Origin: Oribacterium sp. C9
GTDB taxonomy: Bacteria > Bacillota > Clostridia > Lachnospirales > Lachnospiraceae
DNA: 64,000 nt
NCBI RefSeq assembly: GCF_002007235.1
Contig: NZ_MUHW01000006.1
Coordinates: 62,001-126,000, forward strand
Direction: 5' to 3'
A program made the translations under genes and the position numbers. Under the pieces are notes generated by a model that was given only the letters and a program-made list of their open reading frames with translations, was not told the DNA's origin and did no database searches. Within the stretch, counting starts at the first letter, position 1, and each line of letters opens with the position of its first letter. Shown here piece by piece: positions 54,528 to 62,731 of the stretch.

Positions 54528-55763
54528 TTACTTACCCGATCTTGTGGCGTTCCAGCTTGTTCCCTTGGCAGCCTCAGGTGATGCATCAAGTATGCCCTGA
54601 GCCTGTTCGTCAGTTACATCGTAATCATAGAACTCTTTGTAATACTTCTTTATCTCGTCGATCATGTCATAGTCGAAGAGCTCAGGATGAAGAGTCTTTG
54701 CCATCCACTTAACCATGAGAGGAGTGTCTCCGCATGGAACATACCAGCGGTAAACACCAAGAGGCTCCTTGTAGACCTTGCCGTTCTTTACTGCAGAAAC
54801 CTGTGACCAGTCCTGTCCCTCGATACTGTTGTTGTAGAGATCATCAGGCATGGTCTCTGTAAATGTGGTCAGGATAATGATGTCAGGATCCCACTCATAG
54901 ATCTGCTCCATGTTTACGTCACCGAAATTCTCGATCTCCTTAGCAACATTGTTGCCGCCGGCTGCATCGATCCAGAAGCCGCCGTAGAAGCCTGAACCGG
55001 ATGCAGAGATCTGCTCTTTGCTGTGATTATAAAGGTAGAGTACCTTTGGCTTTTCCTTATCAGAGAGAGTTGAAACCTTTTCATCTACCTCCTTGAGAGC
55101 CTCATTTGCATAATCGATTACCTTGTCAGTGTTTCCTGTTGTTCCGAAAAGCTGACCCATGATGCCTACCCATGTTTTCAGTGTATCCACAACATTGCCG
55201 CCTTTTTCGCCAAAGACGCCGACAGCCGGGATGTTCACTGATTTTAATGCTTCATACTGGTTTTCATATTCTCCCCAGTAGATGACTACGTCAGGATCGA
55301 TCTTCAGAAGTTCCTCGACATTTATGTCCTGACCTTCCACGAAGTTATCTGCGATTCCAACGAGGTCCGGGTACATGGAACCCATGATGCTGTTCGCTAT
55401 GGCACTTGTTGAGCCCGGATGTATTCCCTTCAGATTCTCTATAGGCGCACCTGTCAGGGCGTAAATGCTGGGAAGCGGAAGAGCTGTGAGAACAACGCTG
55501 TCCGGATCCTTGGGAACAGTTACCTCTCTGCCGTTCATGTCTGTAACGGTAATAGTATCTGCGGAATCAGCAGCAGTGTCTTTTACATCAGCTGAACTTT
55601 CATCAGATGGTTTCTCTGATGCAGCTTCCGAAGAGGCAGCCTCACCTGTTTCTGTTGCAGAAGATGTGGAGCCGGCCTCAGGAACTTCGTTGGAGGCATT
55701 GCCGCATCCTGTGAGTGCCAGCATGCCGGCGAGAGCAAGGGTTAAATAAAGATTTTTTTTCAT
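54528..55763 (-). CDS. Substrate-binding lipoprotein, FecB/BtuF type
   Basis: Surface lipoprotein that captures a metal complex for the FecCD-type permease. Lipobox ALTGC follows a short signal peptide starting at ATG 55763 behind AAGGAG; an upstream in-frame start at 55844 gives an unlikely extension. A Ser/Ala/Glu-rich linker (to about 65) precedes a Fer4/TroA-like fold with DMNGREVTVPKDPDSVVL, IYWGEYENQYEAL and the C-terminal EWDPDIIIL block. There are no obvious siderophore-specific residues. The nitrogenase-like genes lie upstream across a gap of about 140 bp with a hairpin. Confidence 0.93.
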   Translation of the reverse strand: MKKNLYLTLALAGMLALTGCGNASNEVPEAGSTSSATETGEAASSEAASEKPSDESSADVKDTAADSADTITVTDMNGREVTVPKDPDSVVLTALPLPSIYALTGAPIENLKGIHPGSTSAIANSIMGSMYPDLVGIADNFVEGQDINVEELLKIDPDVVIYWGEYENQYEALKSVNIPAVGVFGEKGGNVVDTLKTWVGIMGQLFGTTGNTDKVIDYANEALKEVDEKVSTLSDKEKPKVLYLYNHSKEQISASGSGFYGGFWIDAAGGNNVAKEIENFGDVNMEQIYEWDPDIIILTTFTETMPDDLYNNSIEGQDWSQVSAVKNGKVYKEPLGVYRWYVPCGDTPLMVKWMAKTLHPELFDYDMIDEIKKYYKEFYDYDVTDEQAQGILDASPEAAKGTSWNATRSGK

Positions 55764-55846
55764 TGTTTTCTCCTTATAACTTGTATGGTTTTGAATCGAA
55801 GGTTTAAGTCGATTCTTAAATACCTGCTTGAATGTTCGATACACTT

Positions 55847-55880
55847 AGTCCATTCAGGGATTTATGACCCTGAATGGACT
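55847..55880. repeat. 13-bp perfect hairpin between the NifK-like and binding-protein genes
   Basis: AGTCCATTCAGGG (55847-55859), 8-nt loop, CCCTGAATGGACT (55868-55880). In the direction of the operon (minus) no T run follows, so it is more likely an RNA-processing or stability element than a terminator. Confidence 0.7.
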
Positions 55881-55905
55881 TTTTCTGTGATTCAGTAAGC
55901 CGGTC

Positions 55906-57255
55906 TTAAAATCCGCTCGCAATAGAGGAGAGGTAATTTGAACCGGCAATGTCAGATAAAGGGGAATTTCGAAGCATATCGTCGAAATATTTCCCGAGAA
56001 AGGGTTTAGCGTCTTTGTGGTAGATATCACCGGAAACGGCATATTGAGGAAGTGGCAGAAAAAGCTTTTTGTGATTTTTCGGAAGAAGCTTTTCAAACAG
56101 AGGATCGGCTATCAGAACACTGTACCTTTCATCACAGAGAGCCTTTTTTATTTCCTTTTCATTCTTGAGGTTAAGAACGGAAGAGGAAGAGATGTCCCTG
56201 TCCGGGGTGAAGATGCATCCGACTGTGACATTGAAATGATCTCTAAAATAATGTTTCAGGGATTCGCTTATGATCTGGTCACCGATTATGAGAGCGTTCT
56301 TTTTTTCGCCATTACCGGAAAATGGTTCAGAGAAGAACATTTCTGATTTCTTACTTAAAGCCACCTCCTTAAGTCTTTCCGCATATAGAGTAAGATTCTT
56401 TTCTCCCAATGGAACGCCGCAGAGATAGGGTATGCCGTATTTCTTTTCCATGTATTTAGCAGTGAGGAATCCGGCATGTGAAACCGCGATATTTACATGA
56501 GCCTGCCCCATATTTCTGAGCTGACTAAGGTTATAGCCGTAACCCGGGCGGGCGATCAGAGAAAAGCCGCTTCTGTTCAAGACATCCTGCAGGTGGTCGA
56601 GGTCCTCAGGTCTTTCGTAATCGAGAGGAGTTGCACCCAGGATGTTGTAGAGAAGTGTGTCGGAAAGTTCACTATTATATGTAGCAGCCTGGGGTGTTGT
56701 CTGTATTTCAGGACTCACGGCTGTGGATTTGGCTGTCAGATTCTCTGTATCCGGTTTTGTCATCTGTGAGTTCAGACTCACGGCTGCGGTTCTGTCCGCC
56801 TGCTTTTCCGATGGACAAAACTTATCAAGGAGGGCTTTAGCCGCCTTAAAGGCGCCTGCATCGTAGTAGTCTGTTCCGGTGGTTTCTATTCCGATGGCAG
56901 GGATCCCTGTCTCTGATTCGATCTCATGCGCAAGTCCCTTTAGGTCCATACCGATGACCATGGGAACAGGGCTTCCTACCAGAGCCACGAATTCAGGGTT
57001 TAATGTTTTTATTGCGGCGTAGACATTGTCCTTAAGTTTCTGGTCATTTCCCATTATCGCATCTATCATGCGGAGGCCTGAGCAGAATACGGTAGCCTTT
57101 GAGTCATACCATCTGGGCTCATCGTGACCGGTATAATTACCTGTACAGCCTCCGGCGTCATGCATGACTGTCAGAGCATCGAGGTCAAATAACATTGCCC
57201 CTGCACCGGAATAATCCGGAGAGAAGGGCGGTAAATACAAACAAAGTTGTGCCAT
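55906..57255 (-). CDS. NifK/BchN-like nitrogenase component 1 subunit
   Basis: Nitrogenase-superfamily catalytic-component subunit, 449 aa. Cluster-ligand candidates are Cys5 (LCLYLPPFSPDYSGAG), Cys37 (HDAGGCTGNY) and Cys58 (TVFCSGL); the third canonical position, usually TC before a V-IGDD motif, is replaced by GSPVPMVIGMD with no cysteine. An insertion of about 60 residues near 148-210 is Ser/Thr/Gln-rich. The C-terminal third (KKNALIIGDQIISESLKHYFRD) has the flavodoxin-like repeat of the family. ATG 57255 directly abuts the upstream gene's stop, so it is translationally coupled. Functionally uncharacterised type. Confidence 0.85.
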   Translation of the reverse strand: MAQLCLYLPPFSPDYSGAGAMLFDLDALTVMHDAGGCTGNYTGHDEPRWYDSKATVFCSGLRMIDAIMGNDQKLKDNVYAAIKTLNPEFVALVGSPVPMVIGMDLKGLAHEIESETGIPAIGIETTGTDYYDAGAFKAAKALLDKFCPSEKQADRTAAVSLNSQMTKPDTENLTAKSTAVSPEIQTTPQAATYNSELSDTLLYNILGATPLDYERPEDLDHLQDVLNRSGFSLIARPGYGYNLSQLRNMGQAHVNIAVSHAGFLTAKYMEKKYGIPYLCGVPLGEKNLTLYAERLKEVALSKKSEMFFSEPFSGNGEKKNALIIGDQIISESLKHYFRDHFNVTVGCIFTPDRDISSSSVLNLKNEKEIKKALCDERYSVLIADPLFEKLLPKNHKKLFLPLPQYAVSGDIYHKDAKPFLGKYFDDMLRNSPLSDIAGSNYLSSIASGF

Positions 57256-58518
57256 TTAAATCACCAATCCATATTCATTGATCAATTGTTTCAGGTCCCG
57301 GGGATTCTGATAAGCTTCTGTGATTCGCCTCATAAGTGAAACGATTCCGTCATAGCCGAACATCTGAAGGTCTGCGAACATATCTGCGATATAACGGGAT
57401 TTTGCCATATATGCGGCCTGTATTCCGATAGAGAGGCTCTCTGTGAGTCTGTGATCGAAGAGTACCGCTTCGCAGGAATCGGGTCTGTAGAACTCTACCT
57501 CAGGATGATGAGCCCGTATCCATTCCATATGGTCTTCATCGCTTTTAATGACAGCCTCAGCTTCCACGCGGATAACATTGAAACCGAAACTGAGGAGCGC
57601 CTTTGCCATACCGAAGGGGTGATAGGTGGCAGAGGAGTCCACTATGACGGGAAGGTCGCCCACCAGAGCTCTGGCTCGTTCCACAGCTATCTCCGCGGCT
57701 TTTCTGTCAGCTTCAAGATCAGGGACAGTTTCCAAGCCGAGAGCCTGTGCTATCGCTTTATAGCTTTCGGAAATTTCATCCGGGTCGAAGCTTACAGGCA
57801 CTTCGAGATAGGGGATATGAAAATTCTTTTCCATATCCTTTGCGGCGAGCCTGCCTAGGGGGGTGAGTATCAGATTGAGACGAGAGGATGCCATAGCTGT
57901 AAAGTCCGAAAAAGAGGAGTAGCCGGTCACATGCTTTAAAGGAGCGATCCGGTTAAGCTCACAGCTTTCGGGAAGCGGTTCATAAGCGCCCAGGATATTG
58001 ACATAAGCATCCTTTTCTATATCTGCCGGGTTTATACCCCTGTTCTCGAAGTCTGTAGCTATGGTTCTGTAAATATCTCTCTGAATCGCCTGAGCAGGTG
58101 GCTCAGAGGTATCTGTTTTTATGGGATTCATATGGGATGACTGGAAAACTATGCCGGGGAACCTGTCGCTCAATGCTTCCTTCAGGGCTTCGTGATCTGT
58201 TCCGATGAGATCGTCGAGACAGGTGAATATCATGACGATGACTTTCGGCTTTTTTTCGAGAGTAGCAAGGACCTCTGCCACAGCATCACCTATGAGGTCG
58301 TCGTAGCCGCTGACTATATCGCTCTGACTAAGGTAAAGATAAAAGATCCTGTCTTTGTAACCGTTTTTTATGGCTCCCAGCGCCCCGTGTCTTCCACAGG
58401 CAGAAGGTCCCACAAAAAGCTCTATGCTTTCAGGGACCATGAGCCCCATGCGGCATATTCCGTAGTCACCCTTACTTGGTGCATCATAATGTAGACCGCC
58501 TTTACACAAGCACTGCAT
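57256..58518 (-). CDS. NifD/BchB-like nitrogenase component 1 subunit
   Basis: Second component-1 subunit, 420 aa. Cysteine positions expected for a bridging iron-sulfur cluster are Cys22 (YGICRMGL), Cys41 (GPSACGRHG) and Cys100 ([12 protein letters not shown]); extra Cys3 and Cys5 lie near the start. The usual MoFe cofactor residues of NifD (the Cys and His that hold FeMo-co) were not seen, so no FeMo-co is expected. It overlaps the NifH-like gene by 17 bp and abuts the NifK-like gene. It likely forms a heterodimer or tetramer with the 55906 product, fed by the iron protein. Confidence 0.87.
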   Translation of the reverse strand: MQCLCKGGLHYDAPSKGDYGICRMGLMVPESIELFVGPSACGRHGALGAIKNGYKDRIFYLYLSQSDIVSGYDDLIGDAVAEVLATLEKKPKVIVMIFTCLDDLIGTDHEALKEALSDRFPGIVFQSSHMNPIKTDTSEPPAQAIQRDIYRTIATDFENRGINPADIEKDAYVNILGAYEPLPESCELNRIAPLKHVTGYSSFSDFTAMASSRLNLILTPLGRLAAKDMEKNFHIPYLEVPVSFDPDEISESYKAIAQALGLETVPDLEADRKAAEIAVERARALVGDLPVIVDSSATYHPFGMAKALLSFGFNVIRVEAEAVIKSDEDHMEWIRAHHPEVEFYRPDSCEAVLFDHRLTESLSIGIQAAYMAKSRYIADMFADLQMFGYDGIVSLMRRITEAYQNPRDLKQLINEYGLVI

Positions 58519-59266
58519 CTGTCACCTCCATGACCTTTCTGGCCAGCTGTCTGTAGCGTTCAGCCATTTCGCTTTTAGGAAGAGCTTCTATTACGGTTTT
58601 TCCTTCGCTTTCCGCAAGCTGGACCGCTCCGTCACGTGGAACTATATAGAGGACCTCCGTGTCATTTTCTGACGCAGCCTGTGAGACGATGGAATCTTCG
58701 TTTTCCACGTTTCGTGAATTCTGTATATAACCTGCCAGCCGGGCATAACCGCGTTTTCCGAAGTTACGGATAGCGTGGGAGATGTTGTCGGCTGCAAAAA
58801 GCGCCATCATCTCACCGGAAGTAACTATGATGACCTGATCGGCATATCCGCCTCTTATGGGCATGGCAAAACCGCCGCATACCACATCGCCTAAAACGTC
58901 GTAAAGAACTATGTCTGGGTCATAAACATCGTAGGCGTGAAGCTCCTCAAGCTTTTCGAAGGCTGTTATAATGCCTCTTCCGGCACAGCCGATTCCGGGA
59001 GTAGGACCGCCGGATTCAACGCAGATTATGTTTCCGTATCCGGTGAAGGTTATATCTTCAAGGGTGAGGTCATCACCTTTTTTTGAGATCTGATCGAGAA
59101 CAGTGGGGATCCGTTTTCCACCCATGAGATTTTTGGTGGAGTCTGCCTTTGGGTCACAGCCGATCTGCATGACTTTGAGACCCATCTCTGAGAGTGCGGC
59201 AGACAGATTGGAAGTGGTGGTGGATTTGCCGATACCGCCTTTTCCGTATATAGCTATTTTTTTCAT
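58502..59266 (-). CDS. NifH-like iron protein (nitrogenase reductase family)
   Basis: ATP-dependent one-electron donor for the two component-1-like proteins. Walker [12 protein letters not shown] (7-17), [10 protein letters not shown], and the two subunit cysteines for the bridging [4Fe-4S] cluster, Cys94 in GIGCAGRGI and Cys130 in [12 protein letters not shown], are all kept. Length 254 aa, shorter than NifH. It is the first gene of the operon and is preceded by a consensus promoter and two palindromes. Because nifE, nifN and nifB are absent, it is not a nitrogenase; family relatives reduce tetrapyrroles, organosulfur compounds or unknown substrates. Confidence 0.93.
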   Translation of the reverse strand: MKKIAIYGKGGIGKSTTTSNLSAALSEMGLKVMQIGCDPKADSTKNLMGGKRIPTVLDQISKKGDDLTLEDITFTGYGNIICVESGGPTPGIGCAGRGIITAFEKLEELHAYDVYDPDIVLYDVLGDVVCGGFAMPIRGGYADQVIIVTSGEMMALFAADNISHAIRNFGKRGYARLAGYIQNSRNVENEDSIVSQAASENDTEVLYIVPRDGAVQLAESEGKTVIEALPKSEMAERYRQLARKVMEVTDAVLV

Positions 59267-59303
59267 GTTCCTCCATGTGATAAAGAAAGATATGTTAGAG
59301 CGG

Positions 59304-59337
59304 TTAGAGATGCCTAATTCTGGTTAGTATCCCCTAA
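59304..59337. promoter_or_regulatory. Paired TTAG-N6-CTAA palindromes, candidate metal-regulator operator
   Basis: Two palindromes, TTAGAGATGCCTAA (59304-59317) and TTAGTATCCCCTAA (59324-59337), begin exactly 20 bp apart, on one face of the helix. They lie between the NifH-like start and the promoter at 59350-59378. The spacing and TTAG/CTAA form resemble DtxR/IdeR-type sites, but the identity of the regulator is unknown. Confidence 0.65.
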
Positions 59338-59349
59338 CCTGTTTTTGAC

Positions 59350-59378
59350 ATTTTAAAGATGGAAAAATAAATTGTCAA
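59350..59378 (-). promoter_or_regulatory. Consensus sigma-70 promoter of the nitrogenase-like operon
   Basis: On the minus strand: TTGACA (59378-59373), 17-nt spacer, TAAAAT (59355-59350). The paired palindromes start about 13 bp further downstream, well placed to block transcription. Confidence 0.85.
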
Positions 59379-59529
59379 TCAGAAATAAAAGAATAATTTG
59401 TTATTTGTGAGTAGCATCATGTATAATTTATATTGAATATGAACCATGAAAAATATATGATGGAGTCATATCTGAATATTTCGATAAAGTATTAAAAGGG
59501 CGTGTCTGCCCAGGATGGAGGATACATAT

Positions 59530-60150
59530 ATGGCTAGAAAAAAAGGTTTTGGTAGTCTGTTAGGATTGGCTGCACTTGTTGGCGGAGTTGCAGCAGTGGT
59601 ATCTTATCTTTACAAGTATCAGAAGTTTTCTGAGGAGGTTGACAAGGACTTTACAGATGTTCTTGATTCTGCTCAGGAAGTTAAGGATACTGCCAAGAGA
59701 TCATATACTACACTTAAGAACGGTCAGGCAAAGGATGAGATAAAGGCTGCAGCAAAGGATCTGGGATATGCTGCCAAGAATCTGGCGATTGATACAAAGA
59801 ATCTTTGTGTTGATGCCGGTAAGGATGCCTACAGAACAGTAAAGGATGTTCTCAATGAGAAGTTGGGAGAGCAGGATGATGAAGACGACGAAGATCTCGA
59901 TATCTGTGACGAGGATGTAGTATCCGATGATGAGGTAGAGATCGAGTTCTACACTGTGGAGGATGAGAAGCCTGCATCAGAGGTTTCTGAGGAAACTGCA
60001 GCTGAAGCTGAGAAGGTTGATGATGGAGAGGCTGTGAAGGAAGCTGAAGCAGAGACCGAGAAGAAGGCTGAGGAAGAGTCAAAGGAGGATGTGAAGGCTG
60101 AAGAGAAAAAGCCAGAAGAGACTCCTGAGGAGAAAAAGGCTAAAAAGTGA
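59530..60150 (+). CDS. YtxH-like single-pass membrane protein with acidic tail
   Basis: Short transmembrane helix (GSLLGLAALVGGVAAVVSYLYK) near the N-terminus, then an amphipathic helical region (about 30-125) resembling YtxH-type proteins, then a charged tail of Asp, Glu, Lys and Ala (from about 125). ATG 59530 follows GGAGG; an upstream ATG at 59515 contains that site within itself. Role is unknown; YtxH-like proteins are stress-linked in Bacilli. It is transcribed away from the nitrogenase-like operon and ends with a terminator. Confidence 0.75.
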   Translation: MARKKGFGSLLGLAALVGGVAAVVSYLYKYQKFSEEVDKDFTDVLDSAQEVKDTAKRSYTTLKNGQAKDEIKAAAKDLGYAAKNLAIDTKNLCVDAGKDAYRTVKDVLNEKLGEQDDEDDEDLDICDEDVVSDDEVEIEFYTVEDEKPASEVSEETAAEAEKVDDGEAVKEAEAETEKKAEEESKEDVKAEEKKPEETPEEKKAKK

Positions 60151-60211
60151 TGATCCATGCAGTGTGCGGTCGATTTTTCAATATTCATTGTATAAGAATT
60201 TAATAAACCTG

Positions 60212-60246
60212 AAGACGCAGTCGTTGATGACTGCGTCTTTTTTTGC
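60212..60246 (+). terminator. Terminator after YtxH-like gene
   Basis: AAGACGCAGT and ACTGCGTCTT, loop CGTTGATG, then a run of T. Strong. Confidence 0.93.
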
Positions 60247-60380
60247 GATAAGGCCGTGCGAAATCGAACAGCAAAGCTGTGAGATGCGGCGATAAGGTTA
60301 TAATTTGAAAATAACTTGCAAATTGATTGACAAATGAACATAAAAAATGGTATTTATATTTTTCAATGGAGGAAGCTGCG

Positions 60381-60686
60381 ATGTTTAGAATGACAGATTC
60401 AAAAAGAATAGCTGCCGGCATCATGGGATTCATGATGCTTTTTATCGTGCTGTTTTCTGCTTCTGTCATAGCTTCAGAGTCCGTTCATGACTGTACAGGC
60501 GAAGAGTGTCCGATTTGTGCATGCATCAATCAGTGTGAGAATACCCTTCGTCAGGTTGGCGGCGGGATAGATTTGCATACAGACTCTATCGCTCCATTCA
60601 TTTTTATTCTTTTAGCGGCGTTTCCTGTTACGGCTTCATTAACTGCGGAAACCCTCGTCTCAAGAAAAATCCGTTTAAATAATTAA
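60381..60686 (+). CDS. Small membrane protein with Cys cluster, upstream of metal importer
   Basis: A 101-residue protein with two hydrophobic segments (about 12-33 and 69-85) that flank an outer loop carrying HDCTGEECPICACINQCEN (four Cys and one His). Metal binding is plausible. ATG 60381 preferred because GGAGG is eight bases upstream; an in-frame ATG at 60366 overlaps it. It sits right before the zinc/manganese importer genes, separated by a terminator-like hairpin. Similar small proteins occur beside znu-type genes in Clostridia to my recollection. Could sense or hold metal ions. Confidence 0.7.
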   Translation: MFRMTDSKRIAAGIMGFMMLFIVLFSASVIASESVHDCTGEECPICACINQCENTLRQVGGGIDLHTDSIAPFIFILLAAFPVTASLTAETLVSRKIRLNN

Positions 60687-60752
60687 AAAAACCTCCATAT
60701 GGGCGGACTATATTCTTTTCGGTAAAATTCTGAAATTCGCCGTACCGGTACA

Positions 60753-60780
60753 GGTGAAAAAGATGGTTCACCCTTTTTTG
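60753..60780 (+). terminator. Weak terminator before the metal-binding lipoprotein
   Basis: GGTGAA (60753-60758) with TTCACC (60767-60772), then CTTTTTT. A perfect 10-bp palindrome GTACCGGTAC lies just before it (60742-60751). Confidence 0.6.
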
Positions 60781-60817
60781 TGTATCAAAAATTGAATATA
60801 TCTGGAGGTTTTATATC

Positions 60818-61936
60818 GTGAAAAGATTTATTTCTCTTACTATGGCTGCCGTTTTGATGGGAGCCTCTGTTTCTGCGTGTGGTTTTAACAGTGTCGAGGT
60901 CAAGCCTGAGTCAGGTAATGACAAAGTAGAGATCGTTACAACCATTTTCCCTGAGTATGACTGGGTAAAGAATGTCCTCGGTGAGAATCCGGCTGATGCT
61001 GAAGTTACCATGCTTATCGACAAGGGCGTGGATCTCCATAGTTTCCAGCCTACGGCGGATGACATCATAAAGATATCCTCCTGCGACATGTTTGTATATG
61101 TGGGCGGTGAATCGGACGAGTGGGTAGCTGATGCCCTCAAGGAAGCCGTGAACAAAGACATGGTGGTCATAAATCTTCTGGACTGCCTCGGAGATTCCGT
61201 CAAGGAGGAAGAAGTAGTGGAAGGCATGCAGGAGGAAGAGCATGACCATGATGAAGAAGATCATGATCATGAAAATGCTGAAGAAAAGCATGACCATGAG
61301 AATGAAGAAGAGCATCATGATGGGCATGAATCAGAAGGTGAGCATCATGAAGGACATGAGCCGGAAGATCACGACCATCATCACGAAGAAGGTGAGATCG
61401 AATACGACGAGCACGTGTGGCTCTCACTTAGAAATGCAGAGACATTGACACAGAAGATCTCAGAGGGATTACAGACCATAGATCATGCCAATGCTGAGAC
61501 CTATAAGAAAAATGCAGCTGACTACATCGGAAAGCTTCAGGCGCTTGATGCGGATTATCAGGCTGCAGTTGACGGGGCTTCCGTCCGCACACTTTTGTTC
61601 GGAGATCGTTTCCCGTTCCGATATATGGTTGATGATTACGGACTCGATTATTTTGCCGCTTTTGTAGGCTGTTCTGCAGAGACCGAGGCAAGCTTTGAGA
61701 CTGTTTCCTTCCTCTCAAAGAAGGTGGATGAGCTTTCTCTTCCTGCTGTCATGACCATAGAGGGACCGGATCATCGTATCGCAGAAACTATAGTTCAGAA
61801 TACCGGTGCGAAAAATCAGAAGATACTTACGCTGGATTCCATGCAGGCAACAACAGGAGAAGATGTGAAGAATGGAACGACGTATCTCTCTGTAATGGAA
61901 AACAATCTTTCAGTACTGAAGGAAGCACTGGATTAA
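60818..61936 (+). CDS. Metal ABC transporter substrate-binding lipoprotein (ZnuA/AdcA-like)
   Basis: Captures zinc (or manganese) for import. GTG start behind GGAGG; lipobox VSAC (Cys21). Metal-site residues: His in DLHSFQPT and His in YDEHVWLS. The usual third His position reads GDRFPFRYMVDDYGLDY, a known variant type that keeps acidic residues, and a late acidic site TIEGPDHRIAET follows. Between about residues 135 and 200 is a long His/Glu/Asp-rich loop (HDHDEEDHDHE-like repeats), which probably scavenges zinc. Length 372 aa, longer than average because of that loop. Next genes supply ATPase and permease. Confidence 0.93.
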   Translation: MKRFISLTMAAVLMGASVSACGFNSVEVKPESGNDKVEIVTTIFPEYDWVKNVLGENPADAEVTMLIDKGVDLHSFQPTADDIIKISSCDMFVYVGGESDEWVADALKEAVNKDMVVINLLDCLGDSVKEEEVVEGMQEEEHDHDEEDHDHENAEEKHDHENEEEHHDGHESEGEHHEGHEPEDHDHHHEEGEIEYDEHVWLSLRNAETLTQKISEGLQTIDHANAETYKKNAADYIGKLQALDADYQAAVDGASVRTLLFGDRFPFRYMVDDYGLDYFAAFVGCSAETEASFETVSFLSKKVDELSLPAVMTIEGPDHRIAETIVQNTGAKNQKILTLDSMQATTGEDVKNGTTYLSVMENNLSVLKEALD

Positions 61937-62020
61937 AGGAAGGTCTTCGGACTGAGAGTAGGGAACAGACATTTAAAGGATGGGTTTGAAAGTCTCAGAC
62001 ATAGGAATAAAGGAGAATTT

Positions 62021-62731
62021 ATGGCATTAATTACTGTTCAGAATCTGGCCCTGGGTTATGATTCACGCGCTATTGTTGAGAATCTGAATTTCTCTGTAAA
62101 TATGGGCGATTATCTTTGCATCGTAGGAGAGAACGGTTCCGGCAAAAGCACACTGATGAAAACATTGCTCCATCTTCAGGAGCCTGTCAGCGGTCAGATC
62201 CTGACCGGTGATGGATTGAGAAAAAATGAGATAGGTTATCTTCCGCAGCAGACTGTGGTCCAGAAGGATTTTCCGGCATCTGTGTGGGAGATCGTTCTTT
62301 CGGGATGTCAGAGTCGCTGCGGTCTCAGACCTTTTTATACAAGGGAAGAGAAGCGTCTTGCGGAAGAAAATATGGAAAGAATGAGTATCACAGATCTAAG
62401 GAATCGTTGTTATCGCGAATTGTCCGGCGGACAGCAGCAGAGAGTTCTTCTTGCGAGAGCACTGTGCGCCACCAGGAAGATACTGCTTCTTGACGAGCCG
62501 GTATCGGGGCTCGACCCTAAAGTCACTGCGGAGATGTATGAACTTATCGCCGGACTTAATGCTGAGGGTATCACGGTGATCATGATATCCCATGACATTT
62601 CGGCTGCATTGCGGTATGCAAGTCACATTCTTCATATCGGGGACGAAGTGTTCTACGGCACCAGGAACGATTACCTGAAGAGTAATGCCGGAAGAAGATT
62701 CATGATGAAACAGAAAGGCGGTGCGGCATAA
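62021..62731 (+). CDS. Metal ABC transporter ATP-binding protein (ZnuC-like)
   Basis: Cytosolic ATPase of the importer. Walker A GENGSGKSTLMK (about 38-46), Q-loop around YLPQQTVVQ, signature LSGGQQQRVLLARAL and Walker B LLLDEPVSGLD, H-loop in ISHDI. Length 236 aa. It overlaps the permease gene by one base (TAATG), so it is translationally coupled with it. Ribosome site AAAGGAG. Confidence 0.95.
   Translation: MALITVQNLALGYDSRAIVENLNFSVNMGDYLCIVGENGSGKSTLMKTLLHLQEPVSGQILTGDGLRKNEIGYLPQQTVVQKDFPASVWEIVLSGCQSRCGLRPFYTREEKRLAEENMERMSITDLRNRCYRELSGGQQQRVLLARALCATRKILLLDEPVSGLDPKVTAEMYELIAGLNAEGITVIMISHDISAALRYASHILHIGDEVFYGTRNDYLKSNAGRRFMMKQKGGAA

Noticed and set aside
55906-59266. A true nitrogenase (nitrogen fixation) operon
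   Set aside because: No nifE, nifN or nifB, no FeMo-co ligand residues were seen in the NifD-like protein, and one cluster cysteine is missing in the NifK-like protein.
59852-60341. Minus-strand frames over the acidic tail of the YtxH-like gene
   Set aside because: Low-complexity Glu/Lys/Ala coding on the plus strand gives long open frames on the other strand by chance.
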